DNA of 64,000 nt from Hevea brasiliensis (GCF_030052815.1 NC_079496.1:1860001-1924000), one strand, 5' to 3'. Shown: positions 1 through 13,900, counted from the stretch's first letter. Translations and numbers: made by a program. The notes: generated by a model not told the origin, from the sequence alone.

Positions 1-407
1 GAAATAATGGAAAATTTGATGGATAATAAGGAAATTGGGATGTCAAGTTCCGTAAAATTGGCGAAGGATCGTTCATAGGCTAAAAGGTCTCCATTTCTTT
101 TGATTAGTTTGTTTAAATAGTTGACTATCACTGAACTTCATGTTCTCAATGGAAGGCTCCCTTCTTGTCTCCAATAAGCTAAAAGTCCATTTACTTGATC
201 AGGGTCTTAAAATTTTTGGGTCTATGGCTTTGGGTGACCCATTGGCTGTGTTATTTTAAAATTTGGTAACAATCAGACCATTGCCTAGGCTTGCTTCAAT
301 GTTGTTTCCTTGTTTATGCTTTATACCTTTAGTGTACTATGTTATTTTCCATAATTGTAAATAGGGACTAGGCTTATCACTCTCTTCCTCTCTTGGTCTT
401 CTCCCAG

Positions 408-3400
408 TGCTAAAAAGCTTGAAAGATAGTTTTGACCAAGCCTTAAGAAGAGATGATGTGAAGGCAATTGTTGTCACTGGTGAGTTTTAAGCTATTAGTC
501 AATCAAAATTGCTTGCAGCTTATATTGTGTGGTTGCTTGTCAAGCACTTTCGAATATATGAGATGTGAAGCTAACATGTCATGTCGATGGGCAGGTGCGA
601 AGGGTAAGTTCTCGGGTGGCTTTGATATTACTGCATTTGGTGGAGTTCAAAGCGGAACTGGTACATTTAGTATCTTATATGTTTTATGCCCTAGCAATGC
701 ATAATTGCAACTTCACTAATGTCTAAATAATGTTTTCTCAGTGGATCAACCAAAGCGTGGTTTTATATCAGTTGACATTCTAACTGACACTGTAGAAGGT
801 ACAGCTAGAGTTTTGTTATCATTTACAATGGCTTAAGTATTTTCACAAAAAATTGCATTGGTATATGTTCACTTGTTGACTGCTTGCTTTGTTCTCCAGC
901 TGCAAGAAAACCTTCAGTGGCTGCCATTGATGGTCTTGCCTTAGGTGGAGGATTAGAGGTTGCAATGGTATGTATTGCTTTATCTTTGAAACTGGAAGCT
1001 TTTATGATTGATTTTATTGAGATAATTTAATAATTTGTTACATCAGGCATGTCATGCACGTATCTCAACTCCCACTGCACAATTAGGCCTGCCTGAACTT
1101 CAACTCGGAATAATTCCTGGATTTGGAGGTATGCCTTATCATTTTGTTTCTTCTGTTTGGAAGGTAGCTGGAGTTACATTTTTTACCCTTCTTCTACCCT
1201 ATGTCTCAATGCATGTGTAGTTGATATATTTTGATGGTTCTGGGCTCAAATCTTGGTCCTGTTTTTGGGTGTAATTTCTAATGTCATAATTTGGATGTGT
1301 ATCATCATGCAAAGAACTGACAATAATAAATAAGTCAGGGTTTAATGTGTTCACTTTGTTTTACTGCTCCATATTGTCAATCTTTTTTGTATAAGATATG
1401 ATATACATATACAATATGAGACTTTGTTATTAATTTCATGCCTAACTAAGATTTTCTGTATTTACTGTCAATCTTCTTCTACTGATCGAGCCAGGAACAC
1501 AGAGGCTTCCACGTCTTGTTGGTATAACAAAGGCTCTTGAAATGATGTTGGTATGTTCTAGCTAGATATTTCTATAGCTTGATTGTTGCAACTTCTATAG
1601 TTTTACATTGTAGCTAGATTGTCATAAACTTATCTCTCTGCTCTCTGAATGTAGACATCAAAACCAGTTAAAGGTGAAGAAGCTCATGCTTTGGGCCTTG
1701 TAGATTCTGTAGTTTCACCAAATGAGTTGGTGAACACTGCACGTCAATGGGCCCTTGATATCTTGGAATGTAGGAAGCCATGGGTTGCTAGTCTTTACAG
1801 GACTGACAAGTTAGATTCCCTCGGAGAAGCGAGGGAGATATTCAAATTTGCAAGAGCACAAGCTCGGAAACAGGCTCCTAATCTCAAACATCCATTAGTT
1901 TGCATTGATGTTGTTGAAGAGGGTGTAGTTTCTGGTCCTCGGGCTGGACTCTGGAAGGTTCTGATCCATCTTCAATATTCCTTTTTCTTGTTTCTAATTG
2001 CAGCCAACAGGCAACTGTGTGATAAAACTTCTTATGTTCACAGGAGGTTGATGAATTCCAAGTACTTGTTCATTCTGACACCTGCAAGAGCTTGGTCCAC
2101 ATCTTTTTTGCTCAGCGTGGAACCACAAAGGTTCTATTGCAGTTTCACTTATGGAATTGTTGGTTATTCATTTCCAGTTACTTCCTTGGAGTTGCAATGC
2201 TGAATCAGCTTTTACCATCATGGTCATTAGTATTTTTACTATGTAAATTAATTTGTAATCTTTTAATCTTGAATAGGTTCCTGGAATTACTGACAAAGGC
2301 TTGATGCCTAGACGAGTGAATAAGGTTGCAGTGCTTGGCGGAGGACTAATGGGTTCTGGCATAGCAACTGCACTGATCCTTAGTAATTACCAGGTTATCC
2401 TGAAAGAAGTAAATGAAAAGTTCTTGCAAGCTGGAATTGAAAGAGTCAGAGGTGAGGCCTTGTTTTTCTTAAATAATTACAGTTATTAATTTTGTCATAC
2501 TTTTTGGAAGTATATGGTTGTGAGAAAATATTCCTTTATGCTCAGCTAACCTACAAAGCCGTGTCAAGAGAGGAAAAATGTCTCAAGAGAAGTTTGAAAA
2601 AACCTCTTCTCTTCTTAAGGGTGTTCTTGATTATGAAAGCTTCAAAGATGTGGATATGGTCATAGAGGTAATATGGAATATATGATGATTTGGTATAGTA
2701 TTGTTATTGTTTGTAATTCTGAAAATAGATGAGTTTAATCTCTTTTATTTGTATTTGGTTCTTGTAACAGGCTGTTATTGAAAATATTTCTTTGAAGCAA
2801 CAAATATTTGCTGATCTTGAAAAATATTGCCCACCACACTGCATTCTTGCAAGCAACACCTCCACAATTGACTTGAACTTGATTGGCCAGAGGACCAGGT
2901 CCCAGGATCGGATTATTGGAGCCCATTTCTTTAGGTAACTTCTTCCTTCTCTCTGTCTTTCTATTTTTTTGTGTGGTTTTGTGTGTGTGTTAAATAAGAG
3001 CTTCCCCCTACTTTTCCTTTTGGCTCAACCCTTAATGTGTTTCTGATGCAGTCCGGCTCATGTCATGCCACTCTTGGAAATTGTTCGTACGAACCAAACG
3101 TCTCCTCAAGTAATTGTGGATTTACTAGATGTTGGAAAGAAAATAAAGAAGACTTCTGTTGTGGTCGGGAATTGCACAGGATTTGCTGTCAACAGGATGT
3201 TTTTCCCCTATACACAAGCTGCCATTTTGCTAGTTGAACACGGGGTGGATCCTTATCAGATTGATAGGGCAATCACTAAATTTGGAATGCCAATGGGTCC
3301 ATTCCGGTACTTTACACATTGGAAAAAAAATGTTTCTATTTTTTCCTCCATTTAATTGGAGAAATGTGTTTCAGCTGATTTTTATTACATCTCAAGATGA

Positions 3401-3999
3401 TGTGATTTCACTGATATGCCACATTGAACAAGTTTAGTACTTCATTTGATGATGCAGGTTGTGTGATCTGGTTGGTTTTGGTGTGGCAATTGCAACTGGC
3501 ATGCAATTTATTGAGAATTTCCCTGAGCGAACTTATAAATCAATGCTCATCCCACTGCTGCAAGAGGACAAGAGAGCAGGTAGTCTTTCTTCCATTGGTA
3601 ATCTATGAATCTCCTCAACAGTCAACACAAATATGAGCAGAGGGTAGAAGTTTAGTCACTGAAATTTAGAGACATGCTTTAACTTAGTCAATAGCTATTG
3701 TATAGAAACTGTGGTTTTTAAGCATTTCATTTATCATGTCATTATCACAGGGGAAACTACTCGCAAAGGGTTCTATTTGTACGGTGATAAGCGCAAAGCT
3801 AGCCCAGATCCCGAATTAAGGAAATTCATCGAGAAGGCAAGAAGTATTTCTGGTGTTGCCATTGACCCCAAGGTGTGTTTCCTCTCATATTCTCTTTATA
3901 ACAATCGATGTTGTCTACCTGCTTTCCTTGGTTACTACTTGTATCTATTGCTGAAAACTGGAAAATGTTGATTTGTGAATAACAAAAAGGATAGACAAG

Positions 4000-4030
<31 letters not shown>

Positions 4031-5097
4031 AGAATATACAAGTGTTTTGGTACAGGAATCTCTCTCTTGTTATCTCTCTCATTTTGTGGGATTAATCCTT
4101 GATGCAGCTTGCAAAGTTACCTGAGAAAGACATTGTGGAGATGACATTCTTCCCGGTAGTGAATGAAGCCTGCCGAGTCTTTGCAGAAGGAATTGCCGTT
4201 AAAGCTTCAGACCTTGACATTGCTTCTGTTATGGGCATGGGCTTTCCTTTTTACAGGTCTGTGTCATTCCCTTAGCTGAAGAGGTTTCCCTCAAAACTTA
4301 TGAGACTCTAATTTATTGATGTTGTTTGCATCAGGGGAGGTATTTTGTTCTGGGCTGATTCTCTTGGATCAAAATATATATATTCAAGATTGGAGGAGTG
4401 GTCAAAGATGTATGGAGAATTCTTCAAGCCCTGTGACTTCTTGGCTGAAAGAGCTGCCAAGGGTGCTCCACTGGTGAGATATCTAAAATTTATAGTTTGT
4501 TTATACCTGAAGAGTTTTTCACAGGCTGTTTGGTTATGCCTATGAAAGTGTGCAGTTGTCTAGGACACACCTGTGACAACTTGTGCTCTAGGTGTTCCAC
4601 TTAGGCAAATATGCTAATTTGAGTCATGCCTAGCTTGGTTTAGGGGTAAACTTTAACTATTGATGGAACGATCATCTGGGCAACCATTTCATGAAGAAAT
4701 TACAGAAGTAGCTAAATTCTGAATTCTAAACTTTAACTATTGATGGAACGATCATCTAGGCAACCATTTCATGCAAGAAATTGCAAAAGTAGCTAAATTC
4801 TGAATTCTAAACAGTTAATTTTGACCCTTCAACTTTCTTGACATTTTCTCAACTATTTCATACAATAAATTACAAAATTAATGATTTAAACTATGCAACT
4901 TGTTTGTGTTATGGTTTGATCATTTAAAATGGGATCTACGAGCCCTTATAAGTTAGAAGGTATCAAGGCCTTGATTTGACCAATGATCAAATTGTAAATA
5001 GTTAACTAGTTACGAATCTATTGCAAATCTCTAATGATGTTTTTGTACTGTCCTGTTGCAGAGTTCTCCGGTGGAACAAGCAAAATCTCGGTTGTAA
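408..5097 (+). CDS. MFP2: Peroxisomal fatty acid beta-oxidation multifunctional protein MFP2 (5' partial)
   Basis: Carries out the enoyl-CoA hydratase and L-3-hydroxyacyl-CoA dehydrogenase steps of peroxisomal beta-oxidation. Seventeen exons are visible: 408-479, 595-660, 742-798, 900-967, 1047-1128, 1495-1550, 1655-1957, 2044-2130, 2277-2451, 2546-2667, 2771-2934, 3052-3306, 3458-3579, 3751-3872, 4108-4256, 4335-4473, 5062-5097. They join in frame into 690 residues. About 35 N-terminal residues are missing and must lie upstream of base 1. The hydratase half shows [13 protein letters not shown] and [13 protein letters not shown]. The dehydrogenase half starts with the NAD-binding loop [14 protein letters not shown] and has the [16 protein letters not shown] catalytic segment. 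The C-terminus is SRL, a type 1 peroxisomal targeting signal; Arabidopsis MFP2 ends in SRL and AIM1 in SKL, which favours MFP2. Bases 1-407 are the preceding intron. No disabling change was seen. Confidence 0.95.
4000..4025. repeat. Poly-T tract in an MFP2 intron
   Basis: A run of 26 T in the intron between 3872 and 4108. It lies between two similar words ending in acaagt (3991-4000 and about 4034-4043), so it could be the poly-A tail of a very short minus-strand retroposed insert. Strand slippage is an alternative. Confidence 0.6.
4647..4811. repeat. 80-bp tandem duplication in the last MFP2 intron
   Basis: Two head-to-tail copies of an 80-81 bp unit beginning taaactttaactattgatgg, at 4647 and 4727, followed by the first bases of a third. 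The copies differ by only a few substitutions and one inserted base, so the duplication is fairly recent. It sits in the 588 bp last intron and does not affect coding. Confidence 0.9.
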
Positions 5098-7211
5098 GAT
5101 CAATTCGATCTTCGGATTGCAAACCGTTGGCATTTTATTGAATATTCTCTCTTTTCCTTTGCTTTTTCAAATGCTAGCAAGTAATAATGTATGACACGGA
5201 AAAATGTGGACAATAAGGAATACCTAAGAAATGAGAGGTTAGATATAAAATAATATTTTTTATATATGGTCAGATTGAAATAGATATGAAAATCCTGAAG
5301 GATTTCATTTGATCATGCAGCTTTTTTTTTTTTTTTTTTTTTTTTCCTCAAAGAGAGATCATGCAGCTTCCTGTGAGAATGACGTCGACGATTACTTACA
5401 CATGGTTAAATTAGAATGTCAAAATTTGTGAGCTGAAAACAGGCCTTACAATTTTCTTTGGCTTTAGCCTCTGGAAGAAGATTTGTGCATGGAAGAGAAT
5501 ATGCATGCCACTGCCACTTACAAAAGCTATTAGACTACAAGGGGGAGAGGAGGGAGGATTATGAGGACAATGAATTCCTACCATTTGAATTCTTGCCTAC
5601 AATTGATCGATGTTGTTGGGTTTGCGAAAAACATCTATAAAATTGCTTTTAATTTAAATATAATAAAAAAAACCCATGTTTGTTCATAATTTACCATTCC
5701 ATGTAGAATATTTACATGAAATAATCGATATAATATACAATTTATCGTACGCAAGGCATATGTTAAACTCCAATAATGGATTAACTAATCTAACGACTCA
5801 TAGCAAACTCATCTAATCGCATTGACTAATCTATTATACTGAACAGAAAACTGCATCCAAATTAAAAAAAAATATATACATATATATATATATCTTTTGC
5901 TATTAGCCTCACCTGTTGAAGCAAACGTCAACGTTTTATTAATAAACACGTAGACATATGGTGTCTTCATGTGCCGCTACAGAAATAGCCAAACATGGAG
6001 ATTTGGTTGGTATTTGGCCCAAAATATCTTAAATTTTTTTTTTTTTCAAAAGAAAAAAACCCCACGTGATTAACGTTATGATATCTTAATGTTGACAATT
6101 TGGATGCCTCTTCAAGTGGGCAATAATAAAAGAGACACAATCCATGATTTGACTGTATATTTATAAATTATCTTACAAATTTTCATTCAAATTGTACAAT
6201 TCCTACAATACATCTATTTTCTAATCATTTAATAGTTTGGGATGCCTAATTCCACATTTTTTCATGAAAAGGGTCATATCATATGCTGGAAAGACTCTAA
6301 TTTTTCATTATATAATTAATAAATTTAATATTTCAATGCATCAGAAAAATAAAATATGGAAGCATATTATATTGAGAAAGAAAAATATAATGATTTTTAA
6401 TGGGAAAAAAAAAAAGAAATTTATATCCACCACAAAAATCTCCATAAATGACCAATTCTATAATGGGATGGTCTCCTTGAAATCAAGAAAGCATGTGATT
6501 CGCAGTTCAACAAATTCAGGGCCCAACCCCAAGCAGTGCGACCAAATTATTAATTATATATGTCGATTCCAGGTTTCCTACTGCTCAGCCTCTCATCTCA
6601 CCTCACCTCACCTCAGCCTTTCGAGTGTTTTGACCAACCATTTCTCAATTATTTTAACAACCTCATTTTCCACAAGATTCAGAGATTATTGGTTTGTTTA
6701 TTGTATTAGTTACCTGGATTCCAAATCTTCAAAATCAACATGGTCTGGATTTGATTTATTATGGTCTATTTTAACAAGTAAACCTCATTATATATCTGAA
6801 TTTGTGGTAAACAGTGTCTATTACAAAAAAATCCTTGACTTTATAGTGCAAATTACAGTATCTTTTTCTTACTTCTCATCATTAATTTGCTTTACTCAAT
6901 GTGCACCTCTCTAGCACCAATAAAGACATGTGAAGAATGCCGTATGTGATACATACAATTACTTAACAACTGATTAATTATGACAAATATTAAAACATTT
7001 TTACAACGTTATACAGTCCACTACTTTTTGCGAGGAAAAAAAGAAAATCAAGAATATGTACTTAAATGTTGAACTGAGACTTTATGGGAGAATGAAGCTC
7101 TATACCCCCCTCTCTCTCTTTCTCTCTTTCTCTATATCTAACCCGCTATTCAGTAGTCTCTCTTGATTTCCATTTCGAAAATTGAAGGACTACGTACTAT
7201 AGTTTCCTAGA
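5098..7211. other. Spacer between MFP2 and SWEET
   Basis: AT-rich spacer holding the MFP2 3' region and the SWEET promoter. A poly-T tract lies at 5322-5345. A CACGTG G-box core is at 6063-6068, about 1.1 kb before the SWEET start, and a CT-rich stretch at about 7111-7135 is probably 5' leader. Short open frames here, including one of 225 codons at 6237-6914, have AT-driven composition and no recognisable domain; I do not call them genes. Confidence 0.6.
5311..5369. repeat. Poly-T insert flanked by 13-bp direct repeats
   Basis: The word gatcatgcagctt occurs at 5311-5323 and again at 5357-5369, enclosing a T tract and a short tail cctcaaagaga. On the minus strand this reads as about ten bases of unique sequence followed by poly-A between target-site duplications. 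That is the signature of a severely truncated LINE-mobilised insert. It could also be a slippage product. Confidence 0.6.
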
Positions 7212-9145
7212 ATGGAAATCTTGAGTTTGGTCTTTGGAGTCATAGGTGAGAGGAAGCATAATCTTTTTTCAAGTTCTTCACAATAAAAAGAAAGAAAATT
7301 TTCATTACCTTATTTTTTTGGTCTCTCTTGTTTCAGGCAATGTGATCTCAGTGCTCATGTTTCTTTCTCCTGTGTAATCGTCTTTTCTTTATTGGCTTGA
7401 AACCTTCTTAATTATAGTACTCTCTTCACAAAGAATAATAATAATCTTGAATTGATTTTGCAGTGGAACTTTTTGGAGAATTATAAAGCACAAATCCACT
7501 GAGGACTTTGAGAGTCTTCCTTACATCTGCACATTACTAAATGCAGCTTTATGGACCTACTATGGCATCATCAAACCAGGAGCCTTCCTTGTTGCTACTG
7601 TTAATGGTTTTGGAATCCTGGTGGAAATTGTATATGTAACTCTCTTCCTTGTATATGCAGCACCAAAAATGAGGGTATGTATATGTGTAAGGGGAAATGA
7701 TTTGCTGCTGAATAATTCATATGGATCAAATTATTCAAGTTCCTGGTGGTGCAGGCTAAAACAGGAATTCTTGTTGGGCTCTTGGATGTGGGGTTCTTAG
7801 CAGCAGCAATTCTGGTTACTCGTTTGGTATTGCAGGGACAAGTGAGGATCGATGCAACAGGGTTCATGTGTTGTGGCCTCAACATTGTTATGTACGGTTC
7901 GCCTCTAGCTGCTATGGTGAGTGGTTGTTCAGTCTGAAACTTTCTGTTTTCATGCATGCTTCTCAACGCCTAATTCCCATAGGTATATGAGTTCTTTACC
8001 AAGGACATCATCATTAATCTCATGATATTGCATGCTTTCATCTTTGGATTTCCAGTGATTTAATTAGTTGTTGATCCTGTTCTTATAATGATTAAACAAT
8101 TATCATCAAAACTAGACCAAATCACTATAAGTTGGATTACTTGCAGCATGATTCTTAAGAAAACATCATGAAAATTTAAAAGGATTAAACCAAAGATCCT
8201 ATTGCATCTAGGTAAGTGGTGGATCTAGAAAATTTTTTTTTCCAAAAATCAACATATAAAAAATAAATCATTATATTACTTAAAAACATATAATAATGAA
8301 ATTTATTATGAGTCAATTTAAATAAATACTTAAAATTTTTTTAAGTAAAAATGACATTAATGGATCTCTCATTTGCGTATATGAATCCCCTACTGGTCAT
8401 AAACAGCAGGTGACCACATGATTAATTAGTTTTGTGGGTCCTTGTCAATTATTTTGCAGTCCCCCGTACATAAGCTAGATAAAATCATGATAAGAAAAGA
8501 AACCATTGTTTTGTGTGATGGAGGTCTGTTTTAACACAAATACTGATATGTCTGCTTTCAGAGAACAGTAGTTACTACCAAGAGTGTGGAGTTCATGCCC
8601 TTCCTCCTGTCTTTCTTCCTTTTCTTGAATGGAGGGATTTGGACCTTGTATGCTATTCTCACAAGTGATTATTTTCTTGGGGTAGGTAAGTTTCTCTTAA
8701 ATGTTTGATCTCTTGCATTAGGAGCTGCATGCCCACCCGATGACCTGATAGGCCATCATAATTCATTTGTTAACCTAACACCAAGTTTTGGAGACAATAA
8801 TTATTTTTAGGGTTGACTATTAGTTGAGATAGGCAAGAAACTAAACGTGGACATTTTGCTATGGGACCACCAGCATGCATAAAGAGTGGCCACTGATTAT
8901 TGTATTAAGAAATTACTTATAAATGAGCCTAAAAAATTAATTATTTTATATATATATAGGTACCAAATGGAGCTGGATTTTTACTTGGAGCAGCACAGCT
9001 AGTGCTCTATGCCATTTACAGGAATGCCAATCCTTCAAGTAACGTTTCTGATGGGCTGGAAGAAGGATGGCAATACCAGACCCTTATCTCATCAGCAGCA
9101 TCATCATCATCTGAACAATCCCATGAAATTAAAGAACGAAATTAA
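7212..9145 (+). CDS. SWEET: SWEET sugar transporter, clade IV-like (SWEET16/17 type)
   Basis: Bidirectional sugar uniporter of the MtN3/saliva family; clade IV members act at the vacuole membrane on fructose and glucose (family knowledge). Six exons, 7212-7245, 7337-7373, 7464-7674, 7755-7916, 8562-8681 and 8960-9145, join into a complete 249-residue protein, the usual family size. Two MtN3 triple-helix repeats are visible, at about residues 5-90 and 120-205. The conserved membrane prolines are present: P23 in LSPVGTFW, P43 in SLPYICTLL, P144 in GSPLAAM and P161 in EFMPFLLSFF. The short C-terminal tail is Ser/Glu-rich. Assignment to clade IV rests on segments such as GTFWRII, TVNGFG and KSVEFMPFLLSFFLFLNGG as I remember that clade; SWEET16 and SWEET17 cannot be told apart by eye. 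The ATG is the first in the frame and follows a CT-rich leader. Confidence 0.93.
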
Positions 9146-10002
9146 AGAAGAAGAAGAAGCTATCAGAATTAATCTTTCATTCGTTTTGCAGAGCAAGATA
9201 GGTTTTTTCTCTTTTTTCTAAAGAAAAAAAGAAGAATATAGGCCCGGATGAAGATATTTAAGTGAAAAATGAAATATGCATTAATGGCGCGCTTGAGTTG
9301 TGCTACATATTTGTCTTTCCTGGCTGATATTTCAAGTTCTTCTTTATGATATCACAATTACTTGCACAACTCAAATTTTTGCGTTTATTAATAATTAGGA
9401 GATTTAAAAGCTTGTTTGTGTTCACCCAACGTACACATTTTGTATATTTCATGAGGTATATAGAGATTATCTAAGAAAATTGAATATTAATCGTTTTTGG
9501 ACCTGAAAAGCTGCGTTGGTTATCTGTCACAACTCTAAAGATAGTGGGCATTGGAAAGATTCAATAAAATTAAAGAGGATAAAGCAATAGGTCATGCCCT
9601 TTAGCCTGTTATGTACAAGAAGACAGTGAGGGGAAGCAGAAGAAAACCAATTCCATGGATGAGAAAGTCCATTTAGGCCCAAAAACAACCCATTGCTTTA
9701 TCTCTTTCTGGCTTGACGATTAAGCCCAGCCCAAAATAAGGAGAAATAAGAAAAGCTAACTGCCGAAATGGGTTTGTTTCTGATCAACCTCTACAAGTAC
9801 TAAGCCAAAACTCAATCATGGGAAAGGCCTTCTTGTATTAGCCATCATCATTTTGCGTTCTTCCATTATTGTTCCTGGAAGAGATCACAAGTTCAAATAT
9901 CACCTTTTCATAAGTTCAAATAATTGATTATTTGTACTTTACACTTGTTAATAATTTTTACCATTAGAGTCCTTTTGTGCCTTTCTTTACGCCTCCCATT
10001 AA

Positions 10003-10033
<31 letters not shown>

Positions 10034-10922
10034 TGTATTAGGACATGAAAACAAAGAACATGGGTCCAAGGCCCATAAAAGGAAACAGAGGCCTGCCGAG
10101 TCCTCTCCCAGTAATAGTCTACCCCGTACTTGGAGAAATTATAATATAGCTGTACTTGGGGAAATTATATAATATAGTTACGATGCAGTATTAATATTTA
10201 ACATATAAAAATAGTTATAATTTTTTTAAAAATATATAATTTTTAATATATGAATAAAATTAAATTTTATAAAATTTATTATAATTTATTTATTTTTTTA
10301 TAATTAATTTTTTATTTTATATATAGTTATCTATATAAAATAATCGATGTATTGTATAATTTATTTTATTTTTAAGGTGTTATTTTGTGGGTAAAGAGGC
10401 CCACAAGCCGATTTGATTAGAATCAGTTGTTCCGATCCATGAAAAAAATATTTTTAAATAAATTATAAAAATCAGTTCAATTTTATTTTAATAATTTTAA
10501 TTTAATTTTAATTATAATTTTAATTAATAACTATTATTTTTTAAAAAGGATTGGTTTGAATCATGTTAAATTATTAAATTCAATCTAACCTAATTCGAGA
10601 TTTAATATGAAAATAAATGAAATTGAGTCTCTCTTAAAATAATTCAAATTTAATTTAAATTCATTAAATTTTTAATTGATTTTGAGTATAATATAAGACT
10701 TTATTTATTTCATAAAAAATATTTTTTATATTTTTTAGCATTTTGAGGATTTAGGCTAATTAGTCAATGTAAAATATTTTTTAAATTAAAAGAAAAATTA
10801 TGTCATTTTTAAGGAAAATGACTTCCTTTTCTATAAGAGAAAATCATTTTTTATTGTTTAAATTTTAATAATCTTATTAAAATATAAAAATATTTATATA
10901 TACATGAAATAAACACGTATTA
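9146..10922. other. Intergenic AT-rich spacer downstream of SWEET
   Basis: No gene recognised. It contains a (TC)n microsatellite at 10003-10026 and a very AT-rich tract from about 10170. From about 10684 it becomes the left part of the AT-rich repeat interrupted by the LINE. Confidence 0.6.
10003..10026. repeat. (TC)12 microsatellite
   Basis: Uninterrupted TC dinucleotide tract in intergenic sequence. Confidence 0.9.
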
Positions 10923-10938
10923 TTAATTTAATATAATA
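10684..10938. repeat. AT-rich repeat copy A, left part (interrupted by LINE)
   Basis: Resembles 16075-16330 over most of its length (shared segments include tgtaaaatattttttaaatt and atcttattaaaatataaaa). The same family resumes at 14204 after the LINE, so the LINE landed inside this repeat copy. Confidence 0.7.
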
Positions 10939-13900
10939 GCTCAACTCAACTAAACATTTATCCCAAAAATTTATTGGGATCGGCTATATGGATTCTCTTT
11001 CTCCACCTTAAACGATTTTGAGTTAAATCCTCGGAAATGTGTAATGCTTATAGGTCATGTTGTACTACTTTCCTCCAAGTCAGTTTAGGTCTACTCCTTC
11101 TTTTCTTTCTATCCTCTTACCAAATGTACTCTAATTGTGTATTTGGAGCCTCAGTATGTCTACACTTCACATAACCAAACCACCTCAATCTCTCTTCTCT
11201 CAACTTATCCTCAATTGACACAACTCCTACTTTTTCTCTAATACTTTCATTACGGACTTTATCTAGTCTAGTATGGCCACTCGTCCACCTTAATATTCTC
11301 ATCTCCGTAACTCTCATCTTAGACGCATACGGCTCCTTCATTGCCCAATACTCACTACCATATAACATGGCCGGTCGTATGGCTGTACGGTAAAATTTTC
11401 CTTTCAACTTATTGAGAATCTTGTGATCTCATAAAACTCCCGTAGCACGTCTCCACTTCAACCATCCGGCTTTAATCCTATAACTAACATCCTCCTCACA
11501 ACCCCTATATACTTGCAGTATTTAGCTGAGATATTTAAAATGATTGCTTTGGAGCAATACAACTCCATCCAAACAAACTCTTTTCCTATCACCAGTTCGG
11601 CCTTCACTGAACTTACAATGTATGTATTCTATCTTTGTTATATTTAATTTAAAGTTATTTGACTCTAGAGTACTTTTCCAAAACTCTAGCTTTATATTGA
11701 CTCCTTCTCGCGTCTCATCTATCAAAACTATATCATCCGTAAACATCATGCACCAAGAGATACTTTCTTATATATATTTCATCAATTCATCTACAACTAA
11801 TGTAAAAAAGTAAGGGCTCACAGCTAAATCTTAGTGTAATCCAATTGAGATAGGAAAATCTCTTGTGTCCCTTCCCACTGTGTGCACAATAATAGTTGCT
11901 CCTTCATTTCAACACTTGTATGTACGTAATAGATACTCTTTTTTATTCTAACACTCTCCATAAGACATCTCTTGAAATATTATCATAAGCCTTATCCAAA
12001 TCAATAAAAACCATATGTAAATCTTTCTTCCCATTTTATATTTCTCCATTAAACTTATAGTGAAAAAGATCACTTTCATAGTTGAACAATCGGGCATGAA
12101 GCCAAATTGATTAGGAGAGATAGAAGTGTCATGACACAGTCGATGTTTTATAACTCTCTCCCATAACTTCATAGTATGACTCATGAGTTTAATTTCCCTA
12201 TAGTTTGAGCAACTCTATATGTCTCCCTTATTTTTAAAAATAGGTACTAAAATACTCATCATCCATTTATCAGGCATTTTCTTTGAGTTTAGATTAAATA
12301 ATCTAGTTAACCATGTTACTTTCATATCTCCCAAACACTTCTACACTTTAATTGGTATTCCATTGAGTCCACAGGTTTTATCCATTTTCATTCTCTTAAG
12401 TGCTTCATTTACTTCTGAAGATCTAATCCTTCTAGTGTAATTCACATTCTTTTCTATTGTTCTGTAGTTTATATTCACGCTCTTACCACTTTGATTATTA
12501 TTAAAGAGATCATTAAAATAATTTCTCCATATTTCTTTAATGTCCTCATATTTCACCAATACTTTTCCTTCTTTATCCTTAATGCACCTAACTTGATTGA
12601 GATCTTGACATTTATTTTCTCTCCTCCTTGCTAATCTATAAATATATTTCTCCTCTTATTTAGTTCTAAGTTTCTCATATAACTTTTCAAAGGCCTGCGC
12701 TCTTGCTTGACTAACTGTCTTTTTTGCCTCTTTCTTTGCTATCTTGTACTATTCATAAGCCTCGTTATTATCACACTTAGGTAATTTTTTATACCATTTC
12801 CTCTTTCTCTTCACTGTCTTTTGTACTTTCTTATTCCACCATTATCTCTCTTTTGAGGATGGTCCGTGTCCTCTAGACTCTCTAAGTATTTTTCTAGCTA
12901 CTTCTCTAATCTTTGATGCGATCTGTATCCACATAGCATTGGCCTCCACATCCAGCTTCCATGCTTCAGACTCGAGAAGCTCATTTTTTAACTTCACTTG
13001 CTTTACTCCTTTGAACTCCTACCACTTTGTTTGAGCTATCATATTTCTTCTAACCTTACTTGAATTGTTCCTAAACTTGACATCCAAGACCACTAACCGA
13101 TGTTGACTTGTTAAAGCCTCTCCTGGAATAATCTTGCGATCTTTAAATAGAGCTCTATTTGTCTTTCTGGTTAACAGAAAGTCAATTTGCCTTTTATATT
13201 GTTCACTTTTGAAAGTCACTAAATGCGACTCTCTTTTTATAAAGTAGGTATTTACCAGCATTAGGTCGTACGCCATGGCAAAATCTAGGATGCTTTTGCC
13301 CTCCTCATTTTGGATACCAAAACCAAAATCTCCATAAACATTCTCACAATCTTGCCTATCACTTCCTACATGTCTATTCAAATCTCCACCGATGAGAATA
13401 TTCTCTTCATTCGGTATGCTTTATATTAGATCATCTATATCATTCCAAAATCTTTGTTTACTCTCATAGTCATATTTGTAGGGCATAAGCACTAATTACA
13501 TTTATTATTTCTCATTATAATACTAGCTTTACTAGTATAATTCTATTTCCTACTATTTTCACAGCTATTACGGCATCGTTCAATATTCTGTCTATGATTA
13601 TACCCACTCCGTTCTTGTTCATCTCATTTTCAGTAAATCACAGTTTGTATCATGAATTACCCACTTCCTTGCTTTTCTCTCCTACCCATTTAGTCTCCTG
13701 AATACAAGCAATATTCATCCTTCTCCTTTCCAAGGTGTCCACAAGCTCCATTAATTTTTCTATAAGTGATCCAACATTCCAAGTACTAATTCTGATTCTC
13801 CTCCTATCCTATTTCTTCCTAATTGATATCATTCTATGATATTTTCTATTGTTTTTCTATGGCTATCTTGTGTTCTGTTCCACTATCTGTTTTACTATCT

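Noticed and set aside
1..407. First exon of MFP2
   Set aside because: No frame here encodes the expected hydratase N-terminus, and an acceptor site precedes 408, so this is intron.
5458..5640. 60-codon open frame after MFP2
   Set aside because: No family resemblance and too short to support as a gene.
6237..6914. 225-codon open frame on the + strand
   Set aside because: AT-rich spacer with biased Ile/Lys/Ser/Phe content, no domain, no splice partners and no leader features; chance frame.
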